A DNA stretch of 64,000 nt from Neurospora tetrasperma FGSC 2508 (lineage: Eukaryota; Ascomycota; Sordariomycetes; Sordariales; Sordariaceae). The stretch covers positions 647,295 to 711,294 of the forward strand of contig NW_009799103.1 of the NCBI RefSeq assembly GCF_000213175.1, written 5' to 3'. A program made the translations under genes and the position numbers. Positions 11,828 through 21,113 of the stretch are shown here, piece after piece. How positions within the stretch are numbered: the first letter of the stretch is position 1; each line of letters opens with the position of its first letter. The notes beneath the pieces were generated by a model. That model was not told where the DNA came from and did no database searches. It saw nothing but the letters and a program-made list of their open reading frames with translations.

Positions 11828-11920
11828 GGCTGGAAGAAATTCCCATGCAAAGGAACACAATGTGATTCCAAACTGACTTTTTCGTGAGCGTAAGGCTCGC
11901 TGACGATGCGCAAGTAGAGA
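11828..11920 (+). repeat. diverged direct repeat, copy 2
   Basis: Second copy of the repeat at 11411-11505, offset by about 417 bases. The 27-base core is identical, while the flanks show scattered substitutions and short indels. If copy 1 marks the 3' flank of the gene at 10284, copy 2 may mark the remnant of a lost duplicate. Confidence 0.75.
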
Positions 11921-13429
11921 GAAGGGGCAGGCAGACTGCGGTAGTATTTGCCCTGTTGAGCAACATGTTATCGTGGCCTTTTAGTCAATCCGTATTCTAC
12001 ACGGGCATAATTAGGTGATTACGCGGGCAGTCATGTACATCGAAGATTCCCCAGCCCTTGACTTCTTGTCCCCCCCTTCTCGTTTCTCCTTCAGTTGACA
12101 AGTTCGACGTCATTATTTGCTTCTTCTTGTGCCCTCATATCTCCGACAGGTTAGCCCTAACATGCCGCCGGCACAAGGTACAAATTGTACTCTTTCACTG
12201 GATCAGGGCTGTGGTGACATACTTGGTACCCATCTACATTCAGATGAAATCTGCCAGAGTAAATACACTCAATAGCCAAAATGCGTGCAAATTCCTATTG
12301 ATGTCTCCTGGCATCCATCTACTTCGGATGACAGAGCCTGAGGCACAATTTTCCCAAACCCAGTTATGCCCTAACATGGCGCAATTCGACGGTATCCGAG
12401 TGAATGACATCGACCCACGGAACGTCCAAACCATGCGCAGGTTCTCATTAATGCCAAGACGTGTTAGTCCGCAGACATCTACCCACCGGCCGAGGACAAA
12501 TGGCTTTCGTTCTTTCCCCTTTGGCAATTTCATCCTACTTCGGACCTGCCTTTTTCCTTGCAAATAGCAACTGCAAGACCGCGCAAGGCGCAAAATTTTC
12601 TTTCTCTCCACTAGCATAGTCCAACGCCCGTTGGTGGAGTGACCAACCAAGTTGCCCATCAGGTTTAGGGCATGACTTTCAACACTGGCCGGCACCATCC
12701 AGGCTTCTTCTTTGGGCCAAATGATGGTCACCGAGGTCATCGAGCACGCCTTCAACAGAACTAACATAATCACCCAATAAGGAACATGTGGTTTGGGGTT
12801 ATCGGAGATCTGTACAAATATCCGCATGTACACAGTAGGCCCGGAGCTTGGGATATCCTTAAGTTGCCTATTAAGCATGGCATTAGGCAGATGGGCACAT
12901 CGGCAAGGTACTGCACAAAATAAGCGCTATTTCCTGCGGATGGTAATGACTGACTCCGAATACTGCATCCCATGAAAATATTTGCAGCTTCAAACTTCCG
13001 GCAGCACGTTTCTTTTTTTTTCTTTTTTTTATTTCTTTTATTTTTTTTCCGAAGTGATCGCAGCTGAGAATCCAGCCCACAGTCCGAAAGTATCCTAAAC
13101 ACGAACCACGCGTGACGAAAACACCATTTACCAAGATACAGGCACCGGTACGTACATATACATATATGTACGTCGACCTTGCATTCCAAGAACCTGAATG
13201 CCGCACGTATTGCGTCGGCTTTCGATCTTGTGACTCCACCCACGAGTTGTTTGCCATTCACTCACATGGCTGACAATTATGAATAGGCAGCTCTCAACTT
13301 TCTTCTTTCAGGTTTCACTTCCTCCCTTCTCTTAAACCAATTTTTTGCAGTCCTGATTCGCAAGCTACATCAAGACTCGACAACCCAAGCCTCGGTCCCG
13401 CAACAATCCTACAATACCGTCGAGCCAAC

Positions 13430-14239
13430 ATGAAGCCAACCGACAGCAGCGAGTCTGAAGGCGCCAACCAGGTCATTCACGGCATGGCAACCCTCAGTGT
13501 CAACCCCAGCCAGCCGTCTGCGATCATCATGCATCCCAGACCTGGTGTTGATGTCGATGTTCGCTCTGCTCTGAGTGACCCTGAGCCGTCAACAATGCAT
13601 ACCCAGAGCTCACCCCCGCGACCTTCGACTCTGACCACCATGACGGTCATCCCTGGCACATTCAGCAGCCCCGCGGTACCAGAGATCAGCACCACATATA
13701 TCCACCCATCTGTTCGAACCCAGGCGGCTGAACATTTTCCCCAAATTTGCCAACACCCTCAACCGTTTCCTGGCCACTACAAGCCACACCGTCATCAGCC
13801 TCGTTCCCAAGCCGCCCGCAATCGTCCTTGCCAGAAGCATACCTCTACCGCTACCGCTGCTCACCACATGCGGGCCCGTCACCAGGGGCAGTCTTTGATG
13901 CGCGTGGGGGACCCAGACCATGCGCTTACTCACCCTATCAACAATCGCAAAAGAATGGGGTTCGAACAAATGAGACAGGAGCACAGAGATCTGGCTGCCA
14001 AACTTCGTGCACTCAGGGCCGAATTTGAGTCAATAAACACCCTTCACCGAGAATTGACCTTGGGTTCTTCTATGTCTTCTCTTTCTCTGACCGCCGGAGA
14101 GCCGAAGCCCTTGTCTGTTTCTGAAGACAGAATGGAGCATTTGCTGGCGGAGATGCGAGGAGGAAATAGCTTGATGAAGGAGGAGATGTCGGTAGAGGGT
14201 GGTGGTGAGGATAATGTGGAGGATGTCATGGAGGAGTGA
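13430..14239 (+). CDS. orphan family member, coiled coil, 269 aa
   Basis: Single exon from ATG 13430 (context CCAAC-ATG). Residues 13-26 (N-Q-V-I-H-G-M-A-T-L-S-V-N-P) align position by position with residues 5-18 of the gene at 14838 (K-E-V-I-R-K-L-A-K-L-N-I-D-P), the best sign that it belongs to the tandem family despite a longer, Ser/Glu-rich N-terminus. Residues 27-175 are Pro/His/Ser/Thr-rich and look disordered. Residues 177-210 form a charged coiled coil (E-Q-M-R-Q-E-H-R-D-L-A-A-K-L), and the last 25 residues are acidic, ending V-M-E-E. Function unknown. Confidence 0.7.
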   Translation: MKPTDSSESEGANQVIHGMATLSVNPSQPSAIIMHPRPGVDVDVRSALSDPEPSTMHTQSSPPRPSTLTTMTVIPGTFSSPAVPEISTTYIHPSVRTQAAEHFPQICQHPQPFPGHYKPHRHQPRSQAARNRPCQKHTSTATAAHHMRARHQGQSLMRVGDPDHALTHPINNRKRMGFEQMRQEHRDLAAKLRALRAEFESINTLHRELTLGSSMSSLSLTAGEPKPLSVSEDRMEHLLAEMRGGNSLMKEEMSVEGGGEDNVEDVMEE

Positions 14240-14837
14240 AGTGGATTGCCAGAGTTGTTCATCAGAGGAGGGGAAGCGGGATACAGAACGCAGGCATAGT
14301 CAGGGACAACGTACAGGTAATCACACTCAAGGACAAGGAATCGCCGAGTTTCTACGATGAATCTCTAGAAGGTGCAAGGTGGTGTACCATATGAAGCATG
14401 GAGGACATGTGATCAAAGGGAAGATGATTCAAATTTCGTTCAAGCTTGAGAGACGATACGTAGAAATCCTCGAGATATCTGTTAGTTCGAACTAAGATCG
14501 CGATACGGTAACCGTCTTGGAGATACAAGGAATCGTATTAATGCGTACGTTCATCGTTTTATCGAGTGAAGTGTCTGTAGAGATCCTCTTGTGTATTATG
14601 GGACGAAACATCAGTGAAGGCCCCCAAGGCACCATCAGCCACAGGCACGCAAAGCGGCTGAGATAATCCCCCCTCCCACAGAGGCTTTTCTCTTCTCCCT
14701 CTTCAAAATCCCGTGGGTAACTTCGTCCAACTTGGGTCCTCAGGAGATTCCAGAACGCAACGACGCCAAGTTGGACTGCTCAACCGCACAACCATTAAAC
14801 TCCCTGTAGGTGTCCATAAACATCAAGAACAAACACA
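14240..14837. other. intergenic
   Basis: About 600 bases between two tandem orphan genes. No open frame of note. The final 100 bases are C/A-rich leader sequence ahead of ATG 14838. Confidence 0.55.
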
Positions 14838-15521
14838 ATGGACTCGACAAAAGAAGTTATCCGAAAGCTAGCCAAGCTCAACATCGACCCTTGCGCCCCA
14901 ACACCGGGTCAAGAACTTAGCGCCTCCCATCCACCCGGCCCAAATCAAAGACCAGGTCCCCTTGGTCCTGCTTCCCAAGCTGGTTTCCAAACACAAAGCG
15001 GCACACAATTCAGCCCCATCATCGACAAACGAACCAAACCAGAAGAAGTTATCGCGACTGCAACTTGTACCGACCCGGAGAGTCCCAAGAACATCATCCC
15101 TTTGCGCAAACCCGTTAGGAACATCTCCCGTAACCTCGCCGAAAGTCTAGCCAAGGGCGTTAAGCCTCGCAACTCCGACGACCGTCCGCATACCACCAGC
15201 ATCACCAAATGCCGTGATAGAGTGAGAGTGGGCGTCGTCGACTTTCTTCGACGCGATGCATCTAAAGGGCTCAAGCGTTGGTTGAAGGAGAAGGAGAGAC
15301 GTCATGGCAGTACAAGAAGGGCCACGAGGGTCCATAGAAGAGGTGCCTTCAGTGAGGGTATGAGGAAAGGGCTGGGGTTGAAGTTGAAGAGGGAGGAGGC
15401 TAACTTGGGGCAGTTGGAGGTGATCAAGGAGGAAGAAGAGGAGGAGGATGGAGAGGAGGAGGAGGATGTGAAGATGGAAGAAGACGTGGAAATGGAAGAG
15501 GATACGGTCATGATGGACTGA
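14838..15521 (+). CDS. orphan family member, basic core and acidic tail, 227 aa
   Basis: Single exon from ATG 14838 (ACACA-ATG-G). The N-terminus M-D-S-T-K-E-V-I-R-K-L-A-K-L-N-I is the cleanest version of the shared 16-residue motif and is similar at the DNA level to the starts at 10284 and 16183. A Pro/Gly/Gln-rich linker (19-60) follows. Residues 100-180 are strongly basic, with W148 and R-R-H-G-S at 154-158, the central motif shared with the genes at 10284 and 19158. From ~185 the tail is almost pure Glu/Asp with Met (E-E-E-E-E-D, K-M-E-E-D, E-M-E-E-D) and ends in M-D. A basic segment followed by a polyacidic tail is seen in some nucleic-acid- or histone-binding proteins; that comparison is compositional only. 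Confidence 0.7.
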   Translation: MDSTKEVIRKLAKLNIDPCAPTPGQELSASHPPGPNQRPGPLGPASQAGFQTQSGTQFSPIIDKRTKPEEVIATATCTDPESPKNIIPLRKPVRNISRNLAESLAKGVKPRNSDDRPHTTSITKCRDRVRVGVVDFLRRDASKGLKRWLKEKERRHGSTRRATRVHRRGAFSEGMRKGLGLKLKREEANLGQLEVIKEEEEEEDGEEEEDVKMEEDVEMEEDTVMMD

Positions 15522-16095
15522 GGGTGGACGATAATAATCTCTTTCAGATACCAAACATTGGTTCAAATGTCCTCTGAAGGCTTCGTAAATTGATCCTAGT
15601 TGCCAGTGAGAAGAGCAGCAGCTAGGGAACTAGTGAAAACACGACAATAATGTTTTAAACGTATCTTCCGCTTTTGAAAGAAAAGCAATCAATGACTGGC
15701 CACCTGGATAATGACTTCACTTCTAGACTTTAGCCTGGAAGCAGGCAACAGAAACCAAACGAACATGGACTGCAAGCCTGTATCAAATCGGGTGAGGGTT
15801 AAGCATCAGGTTGACAAAGGCTGTGAGAATTGCGTTACCTCAGCAGGTTTGAGGCCCCATTCACCGATTTTCGTCAAGGTTTCTATTCCATCGACAAGGA
15901 CAGGTGAAGAGAAACGAGAACGCCTGTGAATCCCACTTCAAGGGTAATTTCTTCCTCTTCAAAAACAACTTCCAGAGCAAACCAGTTTGTACTTCCTCCC
16001 CCAGTCCCACTCAGCCATTTTCTCCAACGAACTAACGCATCGCTTTCCAATAACTTCAGAATTTGCGAACCAACAAGGACAGGAATATCCGCATC
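15522..16095. other. intergenic
   Basis: Non-coding spacer between tandem orphan genes. One 72-codon frame has no motif. The end (15940-16095) is C/A/T-rich leader sequence. Confidence 0.55.
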
Positions 16096-17196
16096 ATGAA
16101 GCCAGCGTGTAATATCACCCAGAAGATGGATGGCCTAACCATCAAGCCGAAAGCCCCCGTCTCAACTCCTAACCATACCATCATGGAGTCAACCCACGAA
16201 ATTACCCAAGAGATGGAGGACATGACCCTCAACCCCAAAGCCCGGGTCGACACGCCCTTCACGACTACCACATCTCCGCACACCCAACGTGTCCCCAGCC
16301 AACAGCAACCCCAACCTTCACTCCCTGCCGCCTTCAACTTCGCAGGCAATTCAACAGGCGATTACGTCTACACCACAACTTCCGCAGGCCTGAGCTTCTC
16401 GAACCCCAATGCAAGCAGCAGCAGCAGCAGCAACACCACCACAACCACCACCGACACCACCAACATCACTACCAACACCGCCGCCACCAACCTCTTCCAG
16501 GACCAAGACTTCTGCGACCACCTCCTCAACTGCGACGACCCCGTCGGATTTCTTGAAGTCAGCCTATATCTTGCCCGCTTCCCCTCCATGTCCCTCAGCC
16601 ACAACCACCCATCCAGCAACAACCGCATCACCAAATTCCGCTCCACCACCACCTCATCCTCCCGCGAGCGCCATCACCACGCTCACCCCATTCGTCTTGT
16701 GCAGCCAGGCACCATGACGCCCGAAATGGGCACCACAATCTACAAAGCAACGATGAAAAAAGTCCCCGGCACCACCATCTACACGACAACAGCGGAGAGA
16801 AACGCAGCTGAGGAAAAGGAAAAAGAAAAGGAAAGGATGACGACGGCCTATGTCGAGAATTGTCTTACGTTTACCAAAGCGAGAGTGGCTGCTGAGAAAG
16901 CTGCTAGAGTTGCTCGTGAGAAGCAGATGCAGATGCAGATGCGGTCGGGAGGTTCAGGGATGGGCGGCGCTTACGGTGAGGATTCAAGTTGGTTCCTGAG
17001 GGGTCGGGAGAGGGCGAAGAAGACTTGGGTCAATGAGGATGGGGATGTTGTGGAAGAGCGATGGTTGGAGCCGAATCCGATGGTGTCATGGAGTGAGGGA
17101 AATGAAGACTTTGATGGGATGGATGGTGTTGAGGAGAGTGTTGAGGGGGAGGGGGAGGAGGAGGATGGTGATGAGGATGATGAGATGATGGAGTGA
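16096..17196 (+). CDS. orphan family member with duplicated N-terminal motif, 366 aa
   Basis: The frame is open from 16063, but the first ATG is 16096. Residues 1-29 and 30-58 are a tandem duplication of the family motif: M-K-P-A-C-N-I-T-Q-K-M-D-G-L-T-I and M-E-S-T-H-E-I-T-Q-E-M-E-D-M-T-L, each followed by a P-K-A-x-V-x-T-P segment; 13 of 29 positions are identical. The ATG at 16183, which begins the second copy, is therefore an alternative start. Then come a Ser run and a Thr/Asn-rich tract (about 115-138), a Ser/His/Arg-rich region, a charged helix with E-K-E-K-E-K-E-R (about 235-290, including Q-M repeats) and a Gly/Glu/Asp acidic tail ending E-M-M-E. No known domain. Confidence 0.7.
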   Translation: MKPACNITQKMDGLTIKPKAPVSTPNHTIMESTHEITQEMEDMTLNPKARVDTPFTTTTSPHTQRVPSQQQPQPSLPAAFNFAGNSTGDYVYTTTSAGLSFSNPNASSSSSSNTTTTTTDTTNITTNTAATNLFQDQDFCDHLLNCDDPVGFLEVSLYLARFPSMSLSHNHPSSNNRITKFRSTTTSSSRERHHHAHPIRLVQPGTMTPEMGTTIYKATMKKVPGTTIYTTTAERNAAEEKEKEKERMTTAYVENCLTFTKARVAAEKAARVAREKQMQMQMRSGGSGMGGAYGEDSSWFLRGRERAKKTWVNEDGDVVEERWLEPNPMVSWSEGNEDFDGMDGVEESVEGEGEEEDGDEDDEMME

Positions 17197-18041
17197 TGGG
17201 GATGGGGATGGGGATGTGAGGTAGCGTAAGGAATGTTGAGGCGAGAGAGTGGTATACCCCTGTGATTAGCGGGTTTGATGTTGGCAGAATGAACGTTCAA
17301 GAATGGTCAAGGTGGGGAGGGGGGAAAGAAAAAGGAAAACAAAAAAAGGCATGTGCGATGCGGCTTGTATGTAAGTCAAGGAAGGTGTCGTCGTCGGCGA
17401 GTGACGCGATCATATCAGGCCAGTGGAGTAGTCACGATAAAAATGTTTGATCGCAACCTAGGAAGTGACTTACTTTGACAGATGCGGATAGATCCCGCGC
17501 TATGGAAGTTTCGAGACCACAATTCACTGAGTCAGTGTCTTCCTTGTAGTGAAGCAAAAATGCATATAAAGAAGACACCCACCACGTTGACTACTGGAAA
17601 TTGTGGGAAGGTTCAGACCTTGGGCTGATATGATCCACGTCCTGCCGCAGCGCCGCTGGACGCACAACATGAGGTTATCCTCAAAGGGACCATAAAGCGT
17701 CTGTTGAGTTCCCTTCTTTCACGGTGTTAATCTCCCCTTTTAAGGACCGACAATAGATAGTGATGGACCTACATAGCACCGTGCCAAACCTGGGTGTGTT
17801 CTCTTGGATGGTGATCGCTCGAAATTGCCAGATTGCGACATGCAAACATGAGGCGACTTTCGATTGACGAAGGAGAATAAAATGCCGTCATGCACACCCT
17901 TTCTGCTGCTCATCTGCTTTACATACCACCACTCTTCTCTTGGTCACTTTCTTCGGACATTCTGACAACAGCTATTCATTCTACAGAATATCGCTCTCTG
18001 AGCAGCAGCATACCCTCCTCGTTGACACCTCAAAAGACAAG
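17197..18041. other. intergenic
   Basis: About 850 bases without a supported gene. GGGGAT repeats occur just after the stop (17197-17215). The last 100 bases are a pyrimidine-rich leader ahead of ATG 18042. Confidence 0.55.
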
Positions 18042-18707
18042 ATGACGGACAACCCCAAAGTTATCGTCCCTAGAGGTACCATTTCCAACCGCACCATCTA
18101 TTCGGCGTCGTATATCACCCAAAAGCGCCCAAGGATCGTTAGGACTGAACCCATTAATATGCGTAACGGCCAACGTACCGATACTGGCGGCGCCAGCCCA
18201 TCCGTCCAGCGTACCTCTACCCTTCTTCCTATTTCTCCTACTCTTTTCAAATCAGTCACAGTTGCTGTCGAGGCCGAAGACCCTGCTTCAAGTATTACCA
18301 CCAAACCAGATACCGCCAACACCAACATCGACGCCGACACGGCCAATGTCACTGGCCATAAGATGGATGCCAACCCTTCTGTCATTTCCGCGCCCAGCGG
18401 TACTTCTTCGCCTCAAGACACCACACCAAGCCACGCCTCCCCGGTTAAAGTCAGCAGCGAACCGGCCGGTCATTCTATCACTAGACGTAGAGTCAACAGA
18501 ACCGTCAGGCTTATGCCAGAGAATCCAGCACATGTCACCCAGCATCGTAGCTTGCGTTCGTCTGCTCTCCGTGATGAGGAGACTGCCAGCTGGCGCGACA
18601 TTCATATACGTGGCAGGAGGTTGGCTAGGTGCAGGCGTATCTTGGACGATCAGCTGCTTTGGGACGCGTGGGAAGAGGATGAGGATGAGGGATACAGTAG
18701 TATATAG
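18042..18707 (+). CDS. orphan protein, Arg-rich C-terminus, 221 aa
   Basis: Single exon; 18042 is the first ATG of a frame that is open upstream. The first 60 residues are basic and lack the 16-residue motif. Residues 60-140 are Ser/Thr/Pro/Asp-rich. Residues 184-199 (W-R-D-I-H-I-R-G-R-R-L-A-R) resemble W-R-E-L...R-A-R-R-L-I-A-R in the neighbouring gene at 19158, which suggests distant relationship or domain sharing. It ends with an acidic patch E-E-D-E-D-E-G. Function unknown; its place in the tandem cluster is the main context. Confidence 0.65.
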   Translation: MTDNPKVIVPRGTISNRTIYSASYITQKRPRIVRTEPINMRNGQRTDTGGASPSVQRTSTLLPISPTLFKSVTVAVEAEDPASSITTKPDTANTNIDADTANVTGHKMDANPSVISAPSGTSSPQDTTPSHASPVKVSSEPAGHSITRRRVNRTVRLMPENPAHVTQHRSLRSSALRDEETASWRDIHIRGRRLARCRRILDDQLLWDAWEEDEDEGYSSI

Positions 18708-19157
18708 CGTACCTCAAGAATCACGATAGAAACGACAGGACACCTCCCCACCTCTAATCACAGTATTCCTCATTAGTTCAACGATTTGGCGGTTTCCGGA
18801 TTGGTATTATGTACCCTTTCATAAATTGAACTTGATTGCCAACTGAGCTCTGGAGTGAATAGTCAGGATGCATCTATTTTGGCAGAGCACGTTTACACCA
18901 GGGTTGAGTGTTTCAAGGGGTGGATGGGGAGATTGAGAATAAACGAGTTGCTGTTCAACTTTCTCTTGTTTCTCTACTTCTGTCCCTTCCCAACTTCTCT
19001 CTTCTTTCACCACCAACTTTCCTCGATCATCACCAAAGAAGTCAAGTCAAACCCAAACGCCTCCTTTCACAACATCACAAATCCCACTTCTCAAAGACAG
19101 CACACGTCTTGCATCTCAAATCACCATCATCTTGAGCATCATCACCATCATCAAGCG
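18708..19157. other. intergenic / leader
   Basis: Spacer between tandem orphan genes. The reading frame upstream of 19158 stays open from 18855 but contains no better start, and its sequence (pyrimidine-rich, then ATCACC/CATCAT repeats) looks like a 5' leader. Confidence 0.5.
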
Positions 19158-19739
19158 ATGATGGACATCTCCAAGGACATCATCCCCAACATGGCCGACA
19201 AGACTGGCAGACAAGATGACTCAAGCGATGTCATCGCCACTCCTTACATCACCTCCCTTCAATCTGTCTCTGTTCACCATCACCGCCGTGATAGTGTCTC
19301 GGTCAAGTCAGACCCACCCTCCACTCACACTCACCACACCGTCACCACTCACCACCCCGTCACCATCACCACCCCCACCACCACCACCTTCAACGACAAC
19401 ACCGCAAACTGGCGCGAGCTAAGCCAGCCCAGGGCAAGAAGATTGATTGCCCGGCATGGAACTACATATACCTCCTTGACAAAGCTCGGCAGCAGCGGCA
19501 GGACTACCTCCCTGCACCACATCCTCGGTAGAGGTAGGCATGAGGAAGGCGCTCAGGATATGTCTGGCTCAGAGCTTCGTATGCATTTCGCTTCACTCGA
19601 TAAGACCGCGGTCGCGACTAGTATCGAAGAGCGTATTAGGAGTGTGGAAGTGGAACTGAATAGATTGAGAGAGGAGAGGGAAAAGATGGTGAGGGAGTTG
19701 GGGGATAAGATGGAGAGGGCAGATGTGGATGAAAGGTGA
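19158..19739 (+). CDS. orphan family member, His-rich with coiled coil, 193 aa
   Basis: Two adjacent ATGs (19158, 19161). From the second, the N-terminus M-D-I-S-K-D-I-I-P-N-M-A-D-K resembles M-D-S-T-K-E-V-I-R-K-L-A-K-L of the gene at 14838. Residues 36-70 are His/Thr/Ser-rich (H-H-H-R-R, T-H-T-H-H-T). W84 and A-R-H-G-T at 97-101 (numbering from 19161) match the central motif of the genes at 10284 and 14838. The C-terminal 40 residues form a coiled coil (E-E-R-I-R-S-V-E-V-E-L-N-R-L-R-E-E-R-E-K). Last of the tandem plus-strand set. Function unknown. Confidence 0.65.
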   Translation: MMDISKDIIPNMADKTGRQDDSSDVIATPYITSLQSVSVHHHRRDSVSVKSDPPSTHTHHTVTTHHPVTITTPTTTTFNDNTANWRELSQPRARRLIARHGTTYTSLTKLGSSGRTTSLHHILGRGRHEEGAQDMSGSELRMHFASLDKTAVATSIEERIRSVEVELNRLREEREKMVRELGDKMERADVDER

Positions 19740-20236
19740 GAGGAGGGGATTGTGGCGATTGATGAGATGATTTGAGGGGGGACTTGGGTAGTTTGAGTAA
19801 TTTTGGGCAATGAGGGGAACGGATTTCGATGGAGAGGAAGGGGGTGTGGACTTTTGAGTTGTAGAAACACATGGAAGAATTGATGAAGGGGGCATGGACT
19901 AAAGGGGGCTATGAGTTAGTATCGGACTGTCGGGGGAAGGAGCAATAAGTACAAAGAGATGTTGACAGAGGAGAGAACTACCACGGCATGTAGCCCAAGT
20001 GAGAAGGAGGCAGATGATCAGCAAGGCAGAGGGTACCTTGATGAACTTGAGACTGATAAATGCACAATTGTGTTGCAAGATTCACGTTACTCCTGACCTG
20101 TCACCATCGCGATACAGCGACTTTTTCTCAACTTTCAATAGTAGTAGTATGCCAACCCACAACCAATAGATCACCCATAATCGATTCCACCCTCTCTGTC
20201 TCTATTCTCCCATCCCAGGCAGCATCCAGAATATCT
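19740..20236. other. intergenic, convergent 3' ends
   Basis: Lies between the plus-strand orphan gene and the minus-strand SDR gene, so it should hold two 3' UTRs. No coding signal is supported. Confidence 0.55.
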
Positions 20237-21113
20237 CTACTGAGAAGAACCACCAGAGATGGTAATGATTTGACCTGTATCAACCACGTTAGCATCATCA
20301 CCATCATTCAAGCACCCTTCACGCCAGAAAGGGAGAAAACTCACCATTAACCCACCCCCCATCCTCACTAGCCAAAAACGCCACCACCCTCGCGACATCC
20401 TCCGGCACCGCACATCTTCCCAGCGGACAATGCTCCGCCATCATCTTTTCAATCTTATCCTTACCCAAATCGGGTGTTCCACCCGGAATATAATGCCACG
20501 CATTCTCCGCAAACATATCACTCTTGATGCCCCCGGGCGCCACCCCATTGACCGTGATCCCTTTATCTCCAAAATCCGTCGCAAACGCTTTCACAAACCC
20601 CTGCACCGCCATCTTGGACGCATTATACAGCGCATGGTTCCTGACCCCCATCAACCCCGCCGCGATGCTCGTCATGAGAATCACCCGTCCGTTGCGCTCC
20701 AAGTGCTTGTAGGCCGCCTGCCCGACAAAGAACTGCGCCTTGGCGTTGAGGTCAAAGACGTAATCGTACTTCTCCTCGGTGACGTCCTCGGTCTTGTCCC
20801 AGGACTCGGTGCCCGAGTTGGACATGACGATGTCGATGCGGCCGAAAGCCCGCTTGGCTTCGGCGAAGAGCCGGTCGATCTCGGACACGCGGCGGACGTC
20901 GGCTTGGATGGCGGTGGCGCGGGCTCCGTTGTGGAGGGATTCGATCTCCTTGACGACTTCGTTGGCGGGGCCGGCGGAGGATACGTAGTTGACGATTACG
21001 GAGGCACCGCGGCGGGCGAGCTCGAGGGCGACACCACGGCCGATGCCGCGGCCGGCACCGGTGACGAGGGCGACTTTGCCTTCGAGGGAGGCGGTGGGGA
21101 TAGAAATGGGCAT
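20237..21113 (-). CDS. SDR oxidoreductase, naphthol/polyol-reductase type, 268 aa
   Basis: Classical short-chain dehydrogenase/reductase, NADP(H)-dependent by family. Start is the ATG at 21113 (the frame is open further up without ATG). Exon 1 is 20345-21113. A GTGAGT donor at 20344, a GCTAAC branch point and a CAG acceptor define a 70-base intron (20275-20344). The 38-base last exon restores the usual C-terminus N-G-Q-I-I-T-I-S-G-G. Visible motifs: T-G-A-G-R-G-I-G (18-25), N-S-G (99-101, the N-A-G variant), catalytic S149 and Y163-x-x-x-K167. The substrate loop with Y-I-P-G-G is like tetra/trihydroxynaphthalene reductases of melanin synthesis and versicolorin-type ketoreductases. The actual substrate cannot be told, and no polyketide synthase is adjacent. 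Confidence 0.9.

Larger units (their letters stand above)
10995..13429. other. intergenic, 2.4 kb, with diverged direct repeat
   Basis: It contains two copies of a ~90-base direct repeat (11411-11505 and 11828-11920). It also holds overlapping ORFs at 12058-12567 (plus, 169 codons) and 12240-12878 (minus, ATG, 212 codons), neither with recognisable motifs. A pyrimidine-rich tract lies at 13008-13048. The last ~120 bases are a C/A-rich leader for the gene at 13430. One of the 12.2-12.9 kb ORFs could be a decayed gene, but I cannot support a product. Confidence 0.45.
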
